Counted from the first letter of the stretch, positions 26,967 to 36,144 are shown. The stretch is DNA of 64,000 bases from Verrucomicrobiota bacterium (GCA_004321905.1 SCQF01000053.1:41921-105920); one strand, 5' to 3'. Notes: generated from the letters alone by a model not told the origin. A program made the numbers and translations.

Positions 26967-29557
26967 ACAACGCATCAACAAAAAATAGCTGTTTCCAAGG
27001 TTTGGAAAAACCACACCGTAGAGTTTCCAAGGCTTGGAAACTCCTCGTGGTCACCTTGATGGCCACGTTCCCGCTTGTTGCCGCGCCGCCCGCGTCCCCT
27101 CCCCAGCCGATCCCGAATGATACGACGCCGGATGCGGAGGCGTTATTCGCCAAGTTGTTCGCCAATCCGAAACCGGAACGCAAAGTCAGTGTCAACGAGG
27201 GGATCGGTTATGACGATCTGCAACACAGTTTTCAAGACCCCAGCAACGTGATCAAGGTGGGCGATACCTACTATGTCTGGGTTTCCTGGCGGCCGTTGGA
27301 TGTACATCTTTACAATTCGGTGATCCACTATGCCACGTCCAAAGACGGAAAGAAATGGGAACAGAAAGGTCTCGCGCTTGGCAAGGGGCCGGAAGGCAGT
27401 TGGGATGATTGGGGGGTGTTGACGCCCTACGTTGCAGAAGCCAACGGGCGGTTCTACATGTTCTACACCGGCGCGGACCGGAATTTTCTCAAGGGGAGTG
27501 TCAACGCGATCGGTCTGGCGGTGGCCGACAAACCCGAAGGTCCGTGGACGCGCGTTTTCGACAAGCCTGTGCTCGCGCCGTCGGGCAATCCAAAGGACTG
27601 GGATAACCAAATGAACGACGACGCGCATGTCATCAAACGTGATGGAAAATATTGGCTCTACTTCAAAGGCCATCAAAGGGGAAGGAAGTGGTTTTTGACA
27701 CAGCAGGGTGTCGCGACCGCGGACAAGATAGAAGGGCCGTATGTGAAATATGAAGGCAATCCGGTGATCAAGAGCGGGCATTGTGTGTGCGTCTGGCCAC
27801 ACAAGGAAGGCGTGGCCGCCATCGCCGACATCCCTGGAGAAATTCTCTGGGCCAAGGACGGATTGCATTTTGTCGTGGTTAACAAGGGAGTTTGGCGTGG
27901 CGGGGCCGGCCCTGGTCCTTATGATCCCGATGCCCACACGGACACCAAGTCGGGCAGCGGAATCACATGGGGCGTCATCCAGTGTGGAGATCCATCCGCC
28001 GACAATAAAAAACGCAATGTGATTGCGCGTTTCGACTTGGATCTGCGGGCGCGTGAACCCGGCACGAATCCAGCCCCTGCCGTGTCAACGAGCAACACCG
28101 TGCCACCTGAAAACATAGTGCTCAATTTTCACCTCATGCATCCCGGCGGCGACAGTAACCCCGGCGATCCAAATGCCGCCTTCTATCTCGATGACGTTTA
28201 TCATCTCCACTACATCCTCGCGCATCCGTGGCACGGCAAGACTTCGTTCTCCTTCGTTCACGTGACCAGCCCGGACATGCTGCATTGGACGTGGCAGAAA
28301 ACGACGTTACAACCGGCCTTTACGGGCCACGGGATGTTCAGCGGCACCGGCTTTCTTACGAAGGAAGGCAAGCCGGCCATTATCTATCAAGGGCAGGCCT
28401 CGGGCCGGAACCAGATCGCGCTCGCGAAAGACCGGCAACTGGCGGCGTGGGAGCCGCCTTACCCCGTCGAGGTCAAGACGTCCGACGGCAAGGTGGCGAA
28501 GATCGGGTTTTGGGACCCGGATTGCTTTCGTATCGGCGATACCTACTATGCCATTTCGGGCGAAGAAAATCCACCGCTGATGAAATCCAAGGACCTGAAA
28601 AATTGGACCTTGGTGGGGGATTTCCTCCGGCACAACATGCCGGATGTGACTTGTGGAGAGGACATTTCATGCGCCAACTTCTTCCCGCTCGGCAACAAAT
28701 GGATGCTGCTGTGCATTAGCCATGCGCTCGGCTGCCGCTACTATCTCGGCGAGTGGAACGAAAAAGCCGAGCAGTTCGTTCCAGAAAAACATGGCCGCAT
28801 GAACTGGCGCAGGGACGGGCAAAGCATCTACGGTCGGCCACCATGGCGGGTTGATTTCTTTGCGCCGGAAAGTCTGCTCACCCCGGATGGCCGCCGCGTC
28901 ATGTGGGCCTGGCTTGCGACCATCGGCATGAATGACGGAAAAATGAGCAGCCAAACCATCCAGTCGCTGCCCCGCGAGTTGAGCTTGCCGTCCGATGGCA
29001 ACTTACGCCTCAAACCCCTGCGCGAACTTGAAGCGCTCCGTTTCGATCCCGTGACCCTCAACGACATCAAAATTGGTGAACTCACCAAGGCCGTGATCCC
29101 GACCACGGCTCCCGTCGGGAAAAAGATTACCACACTGGACGGCGATGCCATTGAGGTTCGCATTACCGTTGCGCGTGAGCAGGCCGCGCGAAAACTCTTC
29201 GGATTCACGCTCTTTGCGGACGGCAAAGGTGGCGGACTACCCATCATGTTCCGCCCCGAAACCGGCACGCTACGCGTCGGTACCGCCGAGGCGCCATTTA
29301 TGATTAACGATCTACCCGCAGGCGAAGATGTGGAATTACGCATCTTCATAGACAAATATCTCGTCGAAGTCTTTGTCAATGACCGTCAAGCCATCGTCGC
29401 CAGCTATGCAGATTACCTCGGCAAGCCCGACCTCAGCGCCTTCACCGTCGGCGCTCCCACGACGATCAAGAAACTTGAAATTTGGAAACTCAAGCCTACC
29501 ATCCAAGGCTTCCGCGAAGCGCAGCAGAACCGTATTTGGGAACCCTGCGTGAATTAA
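26963..29557 (+). CDS. Secreted two-propeller fusion: GH43/GH117-like domain plus GH32 domain
   Basis: An 864-residue exported fusion. Signal peptide with repeat-encoded n-region (FQGLEK, VSKAWK) and the core LLVVTLMATFPLVAA; propeller 1 (about 60-360) nearly identical in layout to the upstream gene; a linker (about 366-385, PAPAVSTSNTVPPEN); then a GH32 unit (about 386-700) with GDPNAAFYLDD, FWDPDCFRIGD and GEDISCANFF, and a C-terminal beta-sandwich (LRIFIDKYLVEVFVNDRQAI). The acid/base Glu before Cys570 is Ser; Glu566 lies four residues upstream. Two catalytic propellers on one chain suggest sequential or cooperative cleavage. ATG overlaps the previous stop by 4 bases and has AAAGGAAA upstream. 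Confidence 0.82.
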   Translation: MNNASTKNSCFQGLEKPHRRVSKAWKLLVVTLMATFPLVAAPPASPPQPIPNDTTPDAEALFAKLFANPKPERKVSVNEGIGYDDLQHSFQDPSNVIKVGDTYYVWVSWRPLDVHLYNSVIHYATSKDGKKWEQKGLALGKGPEGSWDDWGVLTPYVAEANGRFYMFYTGADRNFLKGSVNAIGLAVADKPEGPWTRVFDKPVLAPSGNPKDWDNQMNDDAHVIKRDGKYWLYFKGHQRGRKWFLTQQGVATADKIEGPYVKYEGNPVIKSGHCVCVWPHKEGVAAIADIPGEILWAKDGLHFVVVNKGVWRGGAGPGPYDPDAHTDTKSGSGITWGVIQCGDPSADNKKRNVIARFDLDLRAREPGTNPAPAVSTSNTVPPENIVLNFHLMHPGGDSNPGDPNAAFYLDDVYHLHYILAHPWHGKTSFSFVHVTSPDMLHWTWQKTTLQPAFTGHGMFSGTGFLTKEGKPAIIYQGQASGRNQIALAKDRQLAAWEPPYPVEVKTSDGKVAKIGFWDPDCFRIGDTYYAISGEENPPLMKSKDLKNWTLVGDFLRHNMPDVTCGEDISCANFFPLGNKWMLLCISHALGCRYYLGEWNEKAEQFVPEKHGRMNWRRDGQSIYGRPPWRVDFFAPESLLTPDGRRVMWAWLATIGMNDGKMSSQTIQSLPRELSLPSDGNLRLKPLRELEALRFDPVTLNDIKIGELTKAVIPTTAPVGKKITTLDGDAIEVRITVAREQAARKLFGFTLFADGKGGGLPIMFRPETGTLRVGTAEAPFMINDLPAGEDVELRIFIDKYLVEVFVNDRQAIVASYADYLGKPDLSAFTVGAPTTIKKLEIWKLKPTIQGFREAQQNRIWEPCVN
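26992..27040. repeat. Paired palindrome inside a coding sequence (fusion hydrolase signal peptide)
   Basis: Copies at 26992-27009 and 27024-27040, core centres 32 bp apart, in frame near codons 10-26. Confidence 0.92.
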
Positions 29558-29597
29558 GCAAGCAAGACCGTGCGAAGAAAAACAAAGGTGTTACAAA

Positions 29598-31178
29598 ATG
29601 AAAAGAAGATCGTTCATAAAAGGGTTGACCGCTGGAACGATGACCCTGCCTTTTGCGTTGAAGGGCTTGGTACAGGGCAACGGCAGCCAGTCCGCGCCTA
29701 ACTTTCTGGTGATCTGTTGCGATGCGCTCCAGTCCTATGCACTGGCCTGTAACGGCAACCCGGATGTAAAGACCCCAAACATCGACCGATTGGCCCGCGA
29801 GGGCTGTACCTTCCGTCGCGCCTATTGCAATAATTCGGTCTGTATGCCGGCCCGCTCGACCATGCTCACCGGGCTTTATCCCCGGCAGCACGGCTGCATC
29901 ACCAACGGAACCAAACTACCGCCAGCAGTCCCAACGCTGCCCCAGGTGCTTGCCCGGCATGGTTACCGCACCCATGCGGTGGGCAAACTCCATCTACAGC
30001 CCTGGTCAACGCAAGATTCTTCCGAATCTCTACAGGGGTGGATGAGTGGTTCCATCACAGCACTGCCGAAAAACTATTACGGCTTCCAATCTTCCGACTT
30101 TGTGGGCGGACATGTGAGCTATTGTTTCGGCGACTATACAAACGAACTTCGCAAAACCCATCCGGGTGTTTTTGAACAATACAGCCGGAGCCGTGCCCCG
30201 TGGAGATCGGAAGGAAACAGTCAGACGTGGAAGACCGATGTACCGCCGGAGTTGCATTACAACACTTGGATCGCGGAAAAGACGATCGGGTTTATGGAAG
30301 CATGTAATCGGGAGCCATTTTTTGTCTGGTGCTCCTTCCCCGATCCGCACATGCCCTTCGCCGCGAGTAAGCCCTATGCGGATATGTATGACCCCGGAAA
30401 ACTTCATGTTGATCCGACGGCCTTTGAACCGCATCCGGAGCCGGAGACCCTGCAGCGGCGCCGCGAGTTTTTCAGTAAACAGTATGTGTTTGATGAGAAA
30501 ACCTTACGCGAGATAGCCGCCGAGTACTATGGCATGATCAGCCACATTGATGCCAGTATCGGAAGAATCCTCGACGCGTTGGAGAAAAATAGGCTACAGG
30601 AGAATACCATTGTGGTTTTCATTGCCGACCATGGCGAATATCTCGGTTCGCATCACCTGCTCTACAAGGCCGAGTGGATGTACGAAGAACTGGTGCGCAT
30701 CCCCATGATCTGGCGGGTTCCGCAAGCAATCCAGCCCGGGAAGGGTTCCGAGAGTGTAGTCAGTCAGGTTGATCTGGTGCCGACGATCATTGACTATGCC
30801 GGCCTATCAACGTCGGAATTTGACACGCGCGGTGACTATAAGTCCAATGCGTTGACACTTCCGGGGCGTTCCTTGAAGCCGTTTCTCTCCAACGGAGTGC
30901 CGCTGGGAAACAAGCCGGCGTTCCTGGAATATGACGAAGACTGGTATCCAGGCGAATTCTATCGGGTGCGTACACTGATCGGTCCGCAGTATAAGCTGAT
31001 TGTCTATACCCATACCGGTGGCGGGCAACTGTTCGATCTACAGAACGACCCCCATGAACGGAAAAACCTTTGGGATAACACAGACTACAGCACGGTAAAG
31101 GCGCAAATGATGGAGGCTTTACTGCGCGAAGCCTCAACCTATGACCGTGAAGATCAGCGGCGATGGTGCGGAGCCTAG
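29598..31178 (+). CDS. Tat-exported sulfatase (type I, formylglycine-dependent)
   Basis: A 526-residue arylsulfatase-fold hydrolase that removes sulfate esters. MKRRSFIKGLTAGTM is a twin-arginine (RRxFIK) export signal. NSVCMPARSTMLTG holds the C-x-P-A-R consensus, with Cys82 to be converted to formylglycine. Metal ligands are visible in LVICCDALQ and VVFIADHGEYLGSHH. Only a Cys-type sulfatase is seen; the maturase (FGE or anSME) is not in the window. Flanked on both sides by secreted GH32-like genes on the same strand, with a 40-bp and a 27-bp gap, so it is probably co-expressed and acts on the same glycan. Substrate unknown. Confidence 0.92.
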   Translation: MKRRSFIKGLTAGTMTLPFALKGLVQGNGSQSAPNFLVICCDALQSYALACNGNPDVKTPNIDRLAREGCTFRRAYCNNSVCMPARSTMLTGLYPRQHGCITNGTKLPPAVPTLPQVLARHGYRTHAVGKLHLQPWSTQDSSESLQGWMSGSITALPKNYYGFQSSDFVGGHVSYCFGDYTNELRKTHPGVFEQYSRSRAPWRSEGNSQTWKTDVPPELHYNTWIAEKTIGFMEACNREPFFVWCSFPDPHMPFAASKPYADMYDPGKLHVDPTAFEPHPEPETLQRRREFFSKQYVFDEKTLREIAAEYYGMISHIDASIGRILDALEKNRLQENTIVVFIADHGEYLGSHHLLYKAEWMYEELVRIPMIWRVPQAIQPGKGSESVVSQVDLVPTIIDYAGLSTSEFDTRGDYKSNALTLPGRSLKPFLSNGVPLGNKPAFLEYDEDWYPGEFYRVRTLIGPQYKLIVYTHTGGGQLFDLQNDPHERKNLWDNTDYSTVKAQMMEALLREASTYDREDQRRWCGA

Positions 31179-31205
31179 CGCTGCCCCTGTGCGAAGGAAA
31201 AAGAA

Positions 31206-34200
31206 ATGAAAACAGTAAACAGCATGCGCCCGCGTTTCTGCCAAAGCTTGGAAGCCCCATGCGGTGTTTTTTCCAAGGCTTGGAACGCCCTTGTTTTCGC
31301 GCTCATCGCGATGGTGCCGATCTTTGCCGCGGCACCATTTAACGATGCTGCCGTGGTTTGGAATTTCACCAACGAAAAGGATTCGGCGCAAAAATTTCCG
31401 CTGACCATTCACGGTAACGTACAATTAGGTGTTGGTTTGACAGCCGCCGCGCGCGCGGCATCGCTGGCGCGCGGTGGCGATGGCAAAGTGGCGCAATTTG
31501 ACGGTGGCTATCTGGAGATTGGCGGGCCAGCCTTTGATCCACCCGGCGGAGAGTTCACGTTGTTGCTGCGCGTGCGGGATCCGCAGGGCGAGTGGAACGC
31601 ACCGCTCTTTGGCAGCTACGGCGGTGACGGCGCGGTAAGTTTGTATCTGCATGGCGTGGATGGCGCGACGCTGCCGTTCGAGGACTACAACTACGGCGGC
31701 GGAAAAATGACCACGCCCGCCGCGTGGATGTTCGGCTGGCCGGAAGGCCCGCGGGCGATCCATGGCTCGCGTGGCGTGCTGGAGTTCCTTTGGGGCGCGA
31801 AGAATTGGCCGGTGCCTTTCGCGAAAATGCACATGCTGCCGCCCAAAAACCTGCCCAACTTGGAATCTGTGCCGCTCTATAGCGACGCGAAGAACGCCGT
31901 CATGCGCATCATGTTTCCGATGGAACCGCTGGGGCCGCGCGATTGGCACGATGTGATCGTGCGAGGCACGGGGCCGAAGTTACAACTCTGGATAGACGGC
32001 GTACTGCTCGATGAAGAATTTCCCCGCGGCACCACGCGGCCCGCGACCACGCCAAGATTTTTTGGCGCTGCACAACTGGCCGATGGCCAGTTGCTCTCCG
32101 GCTTTCACGGGCAGATGGATCACGCGGCGCTATGGCATCGCGCCGTCACCGACGCAGAAATCGCCGCATTGAGCGGCGGTGAGAAATTATCGAAGCAGCG
32201 CGAACTGGCCGTGCTCGGCGCGCCGCCGGAACGAATGCAGTATTACCGACCCAGTGGCCACAATCTGAAGCCGGGCGATTGCATCCCGTGGTTTCACGAT
32301 GGAACGTTCCACCTATTTTATCTGAACTTGCGACGCAACATGCACAGTAAATGGGACGGCGGTCACGGCGGACTGGAGATCATGCATGCCTCGACTCGTG
32401 ATTTGATCACATGGCGGCATCATCCGGTCGTTGCACCAATCTCCGAACCATGGGAGACGTGGAATGGCACCGGCGCGGCGGTATATCACGACGGGAAGTA
32501 TTGGATGTTCTACCCCACCCCGGATTACTACGGCGACCACGGCGGCATTCAACTGGTCACCAGTCCGGATGGCGAACAGTGGACCAAGCAGTATCCGCAT
32601 CCCTTTCTACCCGGCGGCGATTGCGAAATCTTCCCCGATCCCGATCCGGGCAAAAAACTTTTCCATATGATCAAAATCGGCAAGACCTTTGGCAACACAT
32701 TGCCAGAATTGAAGGATAAAACCCTGGTGGCATGGGTTTCGCCTGCCGATCTGGATCAGCATGGCGCGGGCATACTGACTTTGGAAAGCAAGGCAGGACC
32801 TTTCGATTCGTTGGTCTTCGGCGAGTGCGTGCCACGGCGTTGGATGGCCGGCAGCGAGAACCTACAGCGCACGCAGAAGGATCAGCAAAAGAATACGGAA
32901 GAGACGGCGAAAGCCGGCGAGTGGGTTCAGGTTGCCGCGGTTTATGCCGGCAAGACGGTTACGCTCTATCGCAACGGCGCACGCTATGCACAGTATGGTG
33001 TTGAGCAACCGCTGCACTTTGATGCTGGCGCGCGAATTCTGATCGGTCTGCGGCATTTCGCCATGCAGGATGACGCCAAGGCGCACTTCCACGGTGCGAT
33101 TGCCGATGCCCGCGTGTACAACGTGACATTAACCGATGCACAAATTGCGAAATTGCGCCCACATGAAGCCGCTGGCCCGAAGCCACTGGTCTGGTTCGAT
33201 TTCAAAGCCGGCAATACCAGCGACCGCGCTGGTTTGCTCGCATCCGCCGAACTTAAAGGTGGCGCGGTGGTGTGCGACGGACGGTTGGTGCTCAACGGCG
33301 AAAAAGCCTATCTGGGGAGCAGCGGTCAGAAAGTAACGCTGGCGCATTGGATTTCGGAAGACCTCAAGGATTGGAAGGAACTACCCGATCCGTTCTTGGA
33401 AACCGATGCGAACATCCACCCACAGATGTGCCCGAATTGGTTCCAGTGGAACGACTGGTATTATTTTGTCGGGGGTGGTGGTTACATCTGGAGATCGAAA
33501 CAACCTTATGGTCCATGGACGATGCAATCACCCAGTCAGGTGGATTCGCTCGCCGTGCCGAAGGCGGCTGAATTCCCCGGCAACCGCCGCATCTACGCGG
33601 GCTGGATGGGCGATGGCGGCTTCGGTGGCAACCTTGTTTTGCGTGACTTGGTGCAGTTCGAGGACGGTACGCTTGGCACCAAATTTGTGCCGGAAATGAT
33701 TCCGCCCACCGGCGCACCAATCACGTTGAAAGAAACGGAACGCAACGCCCGGCTCGAAGCAAAATCAGGCCGCCAGCAAATCCTGCTCGACAATGTCCCC
33801 AATAATGCGCGCATCACGCTGACGATCGAACCGCAAGGCGTGATGAAAGCCTGCGGCTTGCGGCTGCGCACCACCGATGGCGAACACGATGGCACGGAGT
33901 TCCGCCTCGACCCCCGCACCGCTCGCGCCTCCTATTCGCACAGCACGCACAGTGGCAGTGGCGGTCCGCTTGCCGGTGGCCGATCCATCGGCGGACTGCG
34001 CGGTCTCGGTAAGCCTGTGCAACTCGACGTCATTTGTCGCCACGATGTCGTGGATGTGGAAGTGGATGGACGCCACACACTGGCCGGTTATTTTTGGAAT
34101 CCAAAAGGCAACAAGCTCGGCATCTGGGTTGAAGGCGGCACGCTGCTCGTACGCGACGTGACGATCCGTCCGCTGCTTGAACAATTTGCGCCCGGCGCAA

Positions 34201-34226
34201 TCCATACGCCGGAAATCAAAAAATAA
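31206..34226 (+). CDS. Secreted GH32-like propeller interrupted by a LamG-like domain
   Basis: A 1006-residue exported protein. Signal peptide (about 1-43) with repeat-encoded residues (CQSLE, FSKAWN); LamG-like domain 1 (about 50-330); GH32-like blades start at about 343 with GDCIPWFHDGTFHLFYL and reach EIFPDPDPGKKLFHMI (about 480); a second LamG-like domain (about 501-695) then interrupts; the propeller resumes with LAHWISEDLKDWKELP and NIHPQMCPNWFQWND; a C-terminal beta-sandwich follows (LDVICRHDVVDVEVDGRHT). LamG domain 2 is homologous to the N-terminal domain of the 23599 gene (shared WMAGS and DARVYN/DARIYD). At the acid/base site the residue before Cys742 is Met with no nearby Glu, so activity may be lost or altered. 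GAAGGAAAAAG lies before the ATG. Confidence 0.75.
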   Translation: MKTVNSMRPRFCQSLEAPCGVFSKAWNALVFALIAMVPIFAAAPFNDAAVVWNFTNEKDSAQKFPLTIHGNVQLGVGLTAAARAASLARGGDGKVAQFDGGYLEIGGPAFDPPGGEFTLLLRVRDPQGEWNAPLFGSYGGDGAVSLYLHGVDGATLPFEDYNYGGGKMTTPAAWMFGWPEGPRAIHGSRGVLEFLWGAKNWPVPFAKMHMLPPKNLPNLESVPLYSDAKNAVMRIMFPMEPLGPRDWHDVIVRGTGPKLQLWIDGVLLDEEFPRGTTRPATTPRFFGAAQLADGQLLSGFHGQMDHAALWHRAVTDAEIAALSGGEKLSKQRELAVLGAPPERMQYYRPSGHNLKPGDCIPWFHDGTFHLFYLNLRRNMHSKWDGGHGGLEIMHASTRDLITWRHHPVVAPISEPWETWNGTGAAVYHDGKYWMFYPTPDYYGDHGGIQLVTSPDGEQWTKQYPHPFLPGGDCEIFPDPDPGKKLFHMIKIGKTFGNTLPELKDKTLVAWVSPADLDQHGAGILTLESKAGPFDSLVFGECVPRRWMAGSENLQRTQKDQQKNTEETAKAGEWVQVAAVYAGKTVTLYRNGARYAQYGVEQPLHFDAGARILIGLRHFAMQDDAKAHFHGAIADARVYNVTLTDAQIAKLRPHEAAGPKPLVWFDFKAGNTSDRAGLLASAELKGGAVVCDGRLVLNGEKAYLGSSGQKVTLAHWISEDLKDWKELPDPFLETDANIHPQMCPNWFQWNDWYYFVGGGGYIWRSKQPYGPWTMQSPSQVDSLAVPKAAEFPGNRRIYAGWMGDGGFGGNLVLRDLVQFEDGTLGTKFVPEMIPPTGAPITLKETERNARLEAKSGRQQILLDNVPNNARITLTIEPQGVMKACGLRLRTTDGEHDGTEFRLDPRTARASYSHSTHSGSGGPLAGGRSIGGLRGLGKPVQLDVICRHDVVDVEVDGRHTLAGYFWNPKGNKLGIWVEGGTLLVRDVTIRPLLEQFAPGAIHTPEIKK
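31238..31285. repeat. Paired palindrome inside a coding sequence (third hydrolase signal peptide)
   Basis: A decayed copy (core CCAAAGCTTGG, 31241-31251) and a good copy (31269-31285), core centres 32 bp apart, in frame near codons 11-27. Confidence 0.88.
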
Positions 34227-34233
34227 ACGCCGG

Positions 34234-34281
34234 TTTCCAAGGCTTGAAAAAGGGTCGTTTCTTTTTTCCAAGCCTTGGAAA
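34234..34281. repeat. Paired palindrome (GH32-like gene/nuclease)
   Basis: Copies at 34234-34250 (one G lost from the right arm) and 34264-34281; spacing 31 bp, consistent with 32 minus the deletion. Confidence 0.88.
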
Positions 34282-34320
34282 CCGCGTGCCATTTCGCGCC
34301 ATTCGTGGTTTATTCCTCCG

Positions 34321-35058
34321 GTGCTGCAACAAACTTTTTGTCATTTACCGGGCATCGGCACGACGACGGAGCGTCGCCTGTGGCGCGAAGGCATTCGCGA
34401 TTGGCCGACGCTGATTACGGAAGGCCACCGGCTACTCCATGCCGGACGTGTTGACGCGGTTTGCCGCGTGGCGGAAGAAACCATCGCGCGCTTCGAGCGC
34501 CGCGACTGGACGTGGTTCGATGCCACCCTACCCTCCGCCGTCAAGTGGCGTGCGTTTGGCGAACTCGGCCAGCACGCGCTTTACGTGGATATCGAAACCG
34601 ATGGCGGCTTTGGTGCAGAGGCGATCACCGTCATCGGGGCCTTTGATGGTGTGGCGACGCATATGTTTGTGGCCGACCGTAATCTGGAAGCAGCGCGTGA
34701 GTTGATCGAAGCCCACCCGTTGGTGGTCACGTTCAACGGTCAAGCGTTCGATATGCCGCTGATTCACGAACGGTTCCGCCACAATCTTTTTAACCACATC
34801 CATGTTGATCTGCGCTTTCCATTGCGCAAGTTGGGACTGCATGGCGGATTGAAACTCATCGAGCAAATAGTCGGACTGGAGCGGGCTTTGCAAACACAGG
34901 GCCTGGATGGTTGGGCTGCGGTACGGCTATGGCAGGAATGGCAGGCCGGCAGTGCTGCTGCGTTGGACTTGTTGCTGGCCTATAATCGCGAAGACGTGGT
35001 CAATCTGGCTCCGCTAATGCGGCTGGCTTTCGACCGCTTGAAAAGCTCATCACCTTAG
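34321..35058 (+). CDS. YprB-like exonuclease domain protein (RNase H fold)
   Basis: A 245-residue protein. The N-terminus (TFCHLPGIGTTTERRLWREG) is a helix-hairpin-helix-like segment; the rest is a DEDD-type 3'-5' exonuclease fold with ALYVDIETDG, VVTFNGQAFDMPLIHERF, HVDLRFPLRK and YNREDVVNL, supplying the acidic residues. It matches the YprB/ribonuclease-H-like family, whose substrate is not established. The frame is open far upstream through the repeat; the GTG at 34321 is the first start after it. Not clearly part of the hydrolase set although co-directional. Confidence 0.78.
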   Translation: MLQQTFCHLPGIGTTTERRLWREGIRDWPTLITEGHRLLHAGRVDAVCRVAEETIARFERRDWTWFDATLPSAVKWRAFGELGQHALYVDIETDGGFGAEAITVIGAFDGVATHMFVADRNLEAARELIEAHPLVVTFNGQAFDMPLIHERFRHNLFNHIHVDLRFPLRKLGLHGGLKLIEQIVGLERALQTQGLDGWAAVRLWQEWQAGSAAALDLLLAYNREDVVNLAPLMRLAFDRLKSSSP

Positions 35059-35112
35059 CGGCGCTTACCGCTTTTGCCTTGCCACCCGCGATTAACCCGG
35101 CAGAATGCCCAC

Positions 35113-36093
35113 ATGGTACGTTCGTTTATTTTCAGCCAAGGCAAGCTGGTCAGCCAAGACCCCGGTTTGGATGTGTTGCGGCTGGTGCTCTACGACGAAG
35201 ATGCGCAAATCTGGGTGGATTTGGAAAACCCGACCGAACAGGAAACCAAGGACCTGCTGGAAGGCGTTTTCAGTTTTCATCCGCTGGCCATCGAGGACTG
35301 CGTGACCTTGAGCGAACGGCCCAAGGCCGATGAATACGAGAACTATGTGTTCATGGTCATTCACTGCGTGGCCTATGATGCCGCCAAACGCGACATCTGC
35401 GCCACCGAGTTGAATATGTTCATCGGAAAAAACTTTCTGGTCACCTACCATCGCGAACCGATGCGCAGTGTCACGGCGACCATTGAGCGCGTACAGAAGA
35501 ACGCGCCGCTGGTCGCCCGCGCGCCCGACCGCCTGACCTACCATTTGCTCGACGCCCTGTTCGAGCAGTATGAACCCGGCTTGCAATCATTAGCATTGGA
35601 TCTTGAGCAGTTGGAGGAACGCGTGTTGACCGCGCCGAGCACTGATATCGTTGGCGATGTGGTTGCGCTCAAAGGCGTGGTACAAAAATTAAGGCAAGTC
35701 GTCCTGCCGCAGCGCGAAGTCATCGCCCGCGTGGCCCACGGCGAGTTCAAGATTGTGCGCGTCCATTTGTTGCCCTATTTCCGCGATCTGCTCGACCGAC
35801 TCGCGCATCTCAACGATGTGGCTGATAACTATCGCGAGGCGTTGACCGGGATTTTGCAGGTGCATCTCAATTTACAGCAAATGCAGATCAACCAGATCAT
35901 CAAAGTGCTGACCGTACTGGCAACCCTTTCACTACCGATTCTGGCGGTCACCAGTTTCTATGGCATGAACATCAGGCACATGCCGAATACCGAATGGCCT
36001 TCGTGGGAATATGCCTATATTTGGATTCTCGGCATGGTCATCCTCTGGACCGCACTCATCTGGTGGTGGATCAAGAAAAAAGGCTGGTACTAG
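35113..36093 (+). CDS. corA: CorA-family magnesium/divalent cation channel
   Basis: A 326-residue CorA protein: acidic N-terminal cytosolic domain, a long helical stalk (about 150-265), and two C-terminal membrane helices, the first ending in the family signature YGMN (FYGMNIRHMPN) and the second followed by a basic tail (WWWIKKKGWY). Pentameric channel for Mg2+ (some members carry Co2+, Ni2+ or Zn2+). The ATG at 35113 gives MVRSFIFSQGKLV; an earlier frame start at 35074 lacks family residues. No coupled neighbour. Confidence 0.94.
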   Translation: MVRSFIFSQGKLVSQDPGLDVLRLVLYDEDAQIWVDLENPTEQETKDLLEGVFSFHPLAIEDCVTLSERPKADEYENYVFMVIHCVAYDAAKRDICATELNMFIGKNFLVTYHREPMRSVTATIERVQKNAPLVARAPDRLTYHLLDALFEQYEPGLQSLALDLEQLEERVLTAPSTDIVGDVVALKGVVQKLRQVVLPQREVIARVAHGEFKIVRVHLLPYFRDLLDRLAHLNDVADNYREALTGILQVHLNLQQMQINQIIKVLTVLATLSLPILAVTSFYGMNIRHMPNTEWPSWEYAYIWILGMVILWTALIWWWIKKKGWY

Positions 36094-36144
36094 GCGCGGT
36101 CGGTTTTCTTCGTCCGCAGTAGGATGGTAGCCAACAACGTGGTG

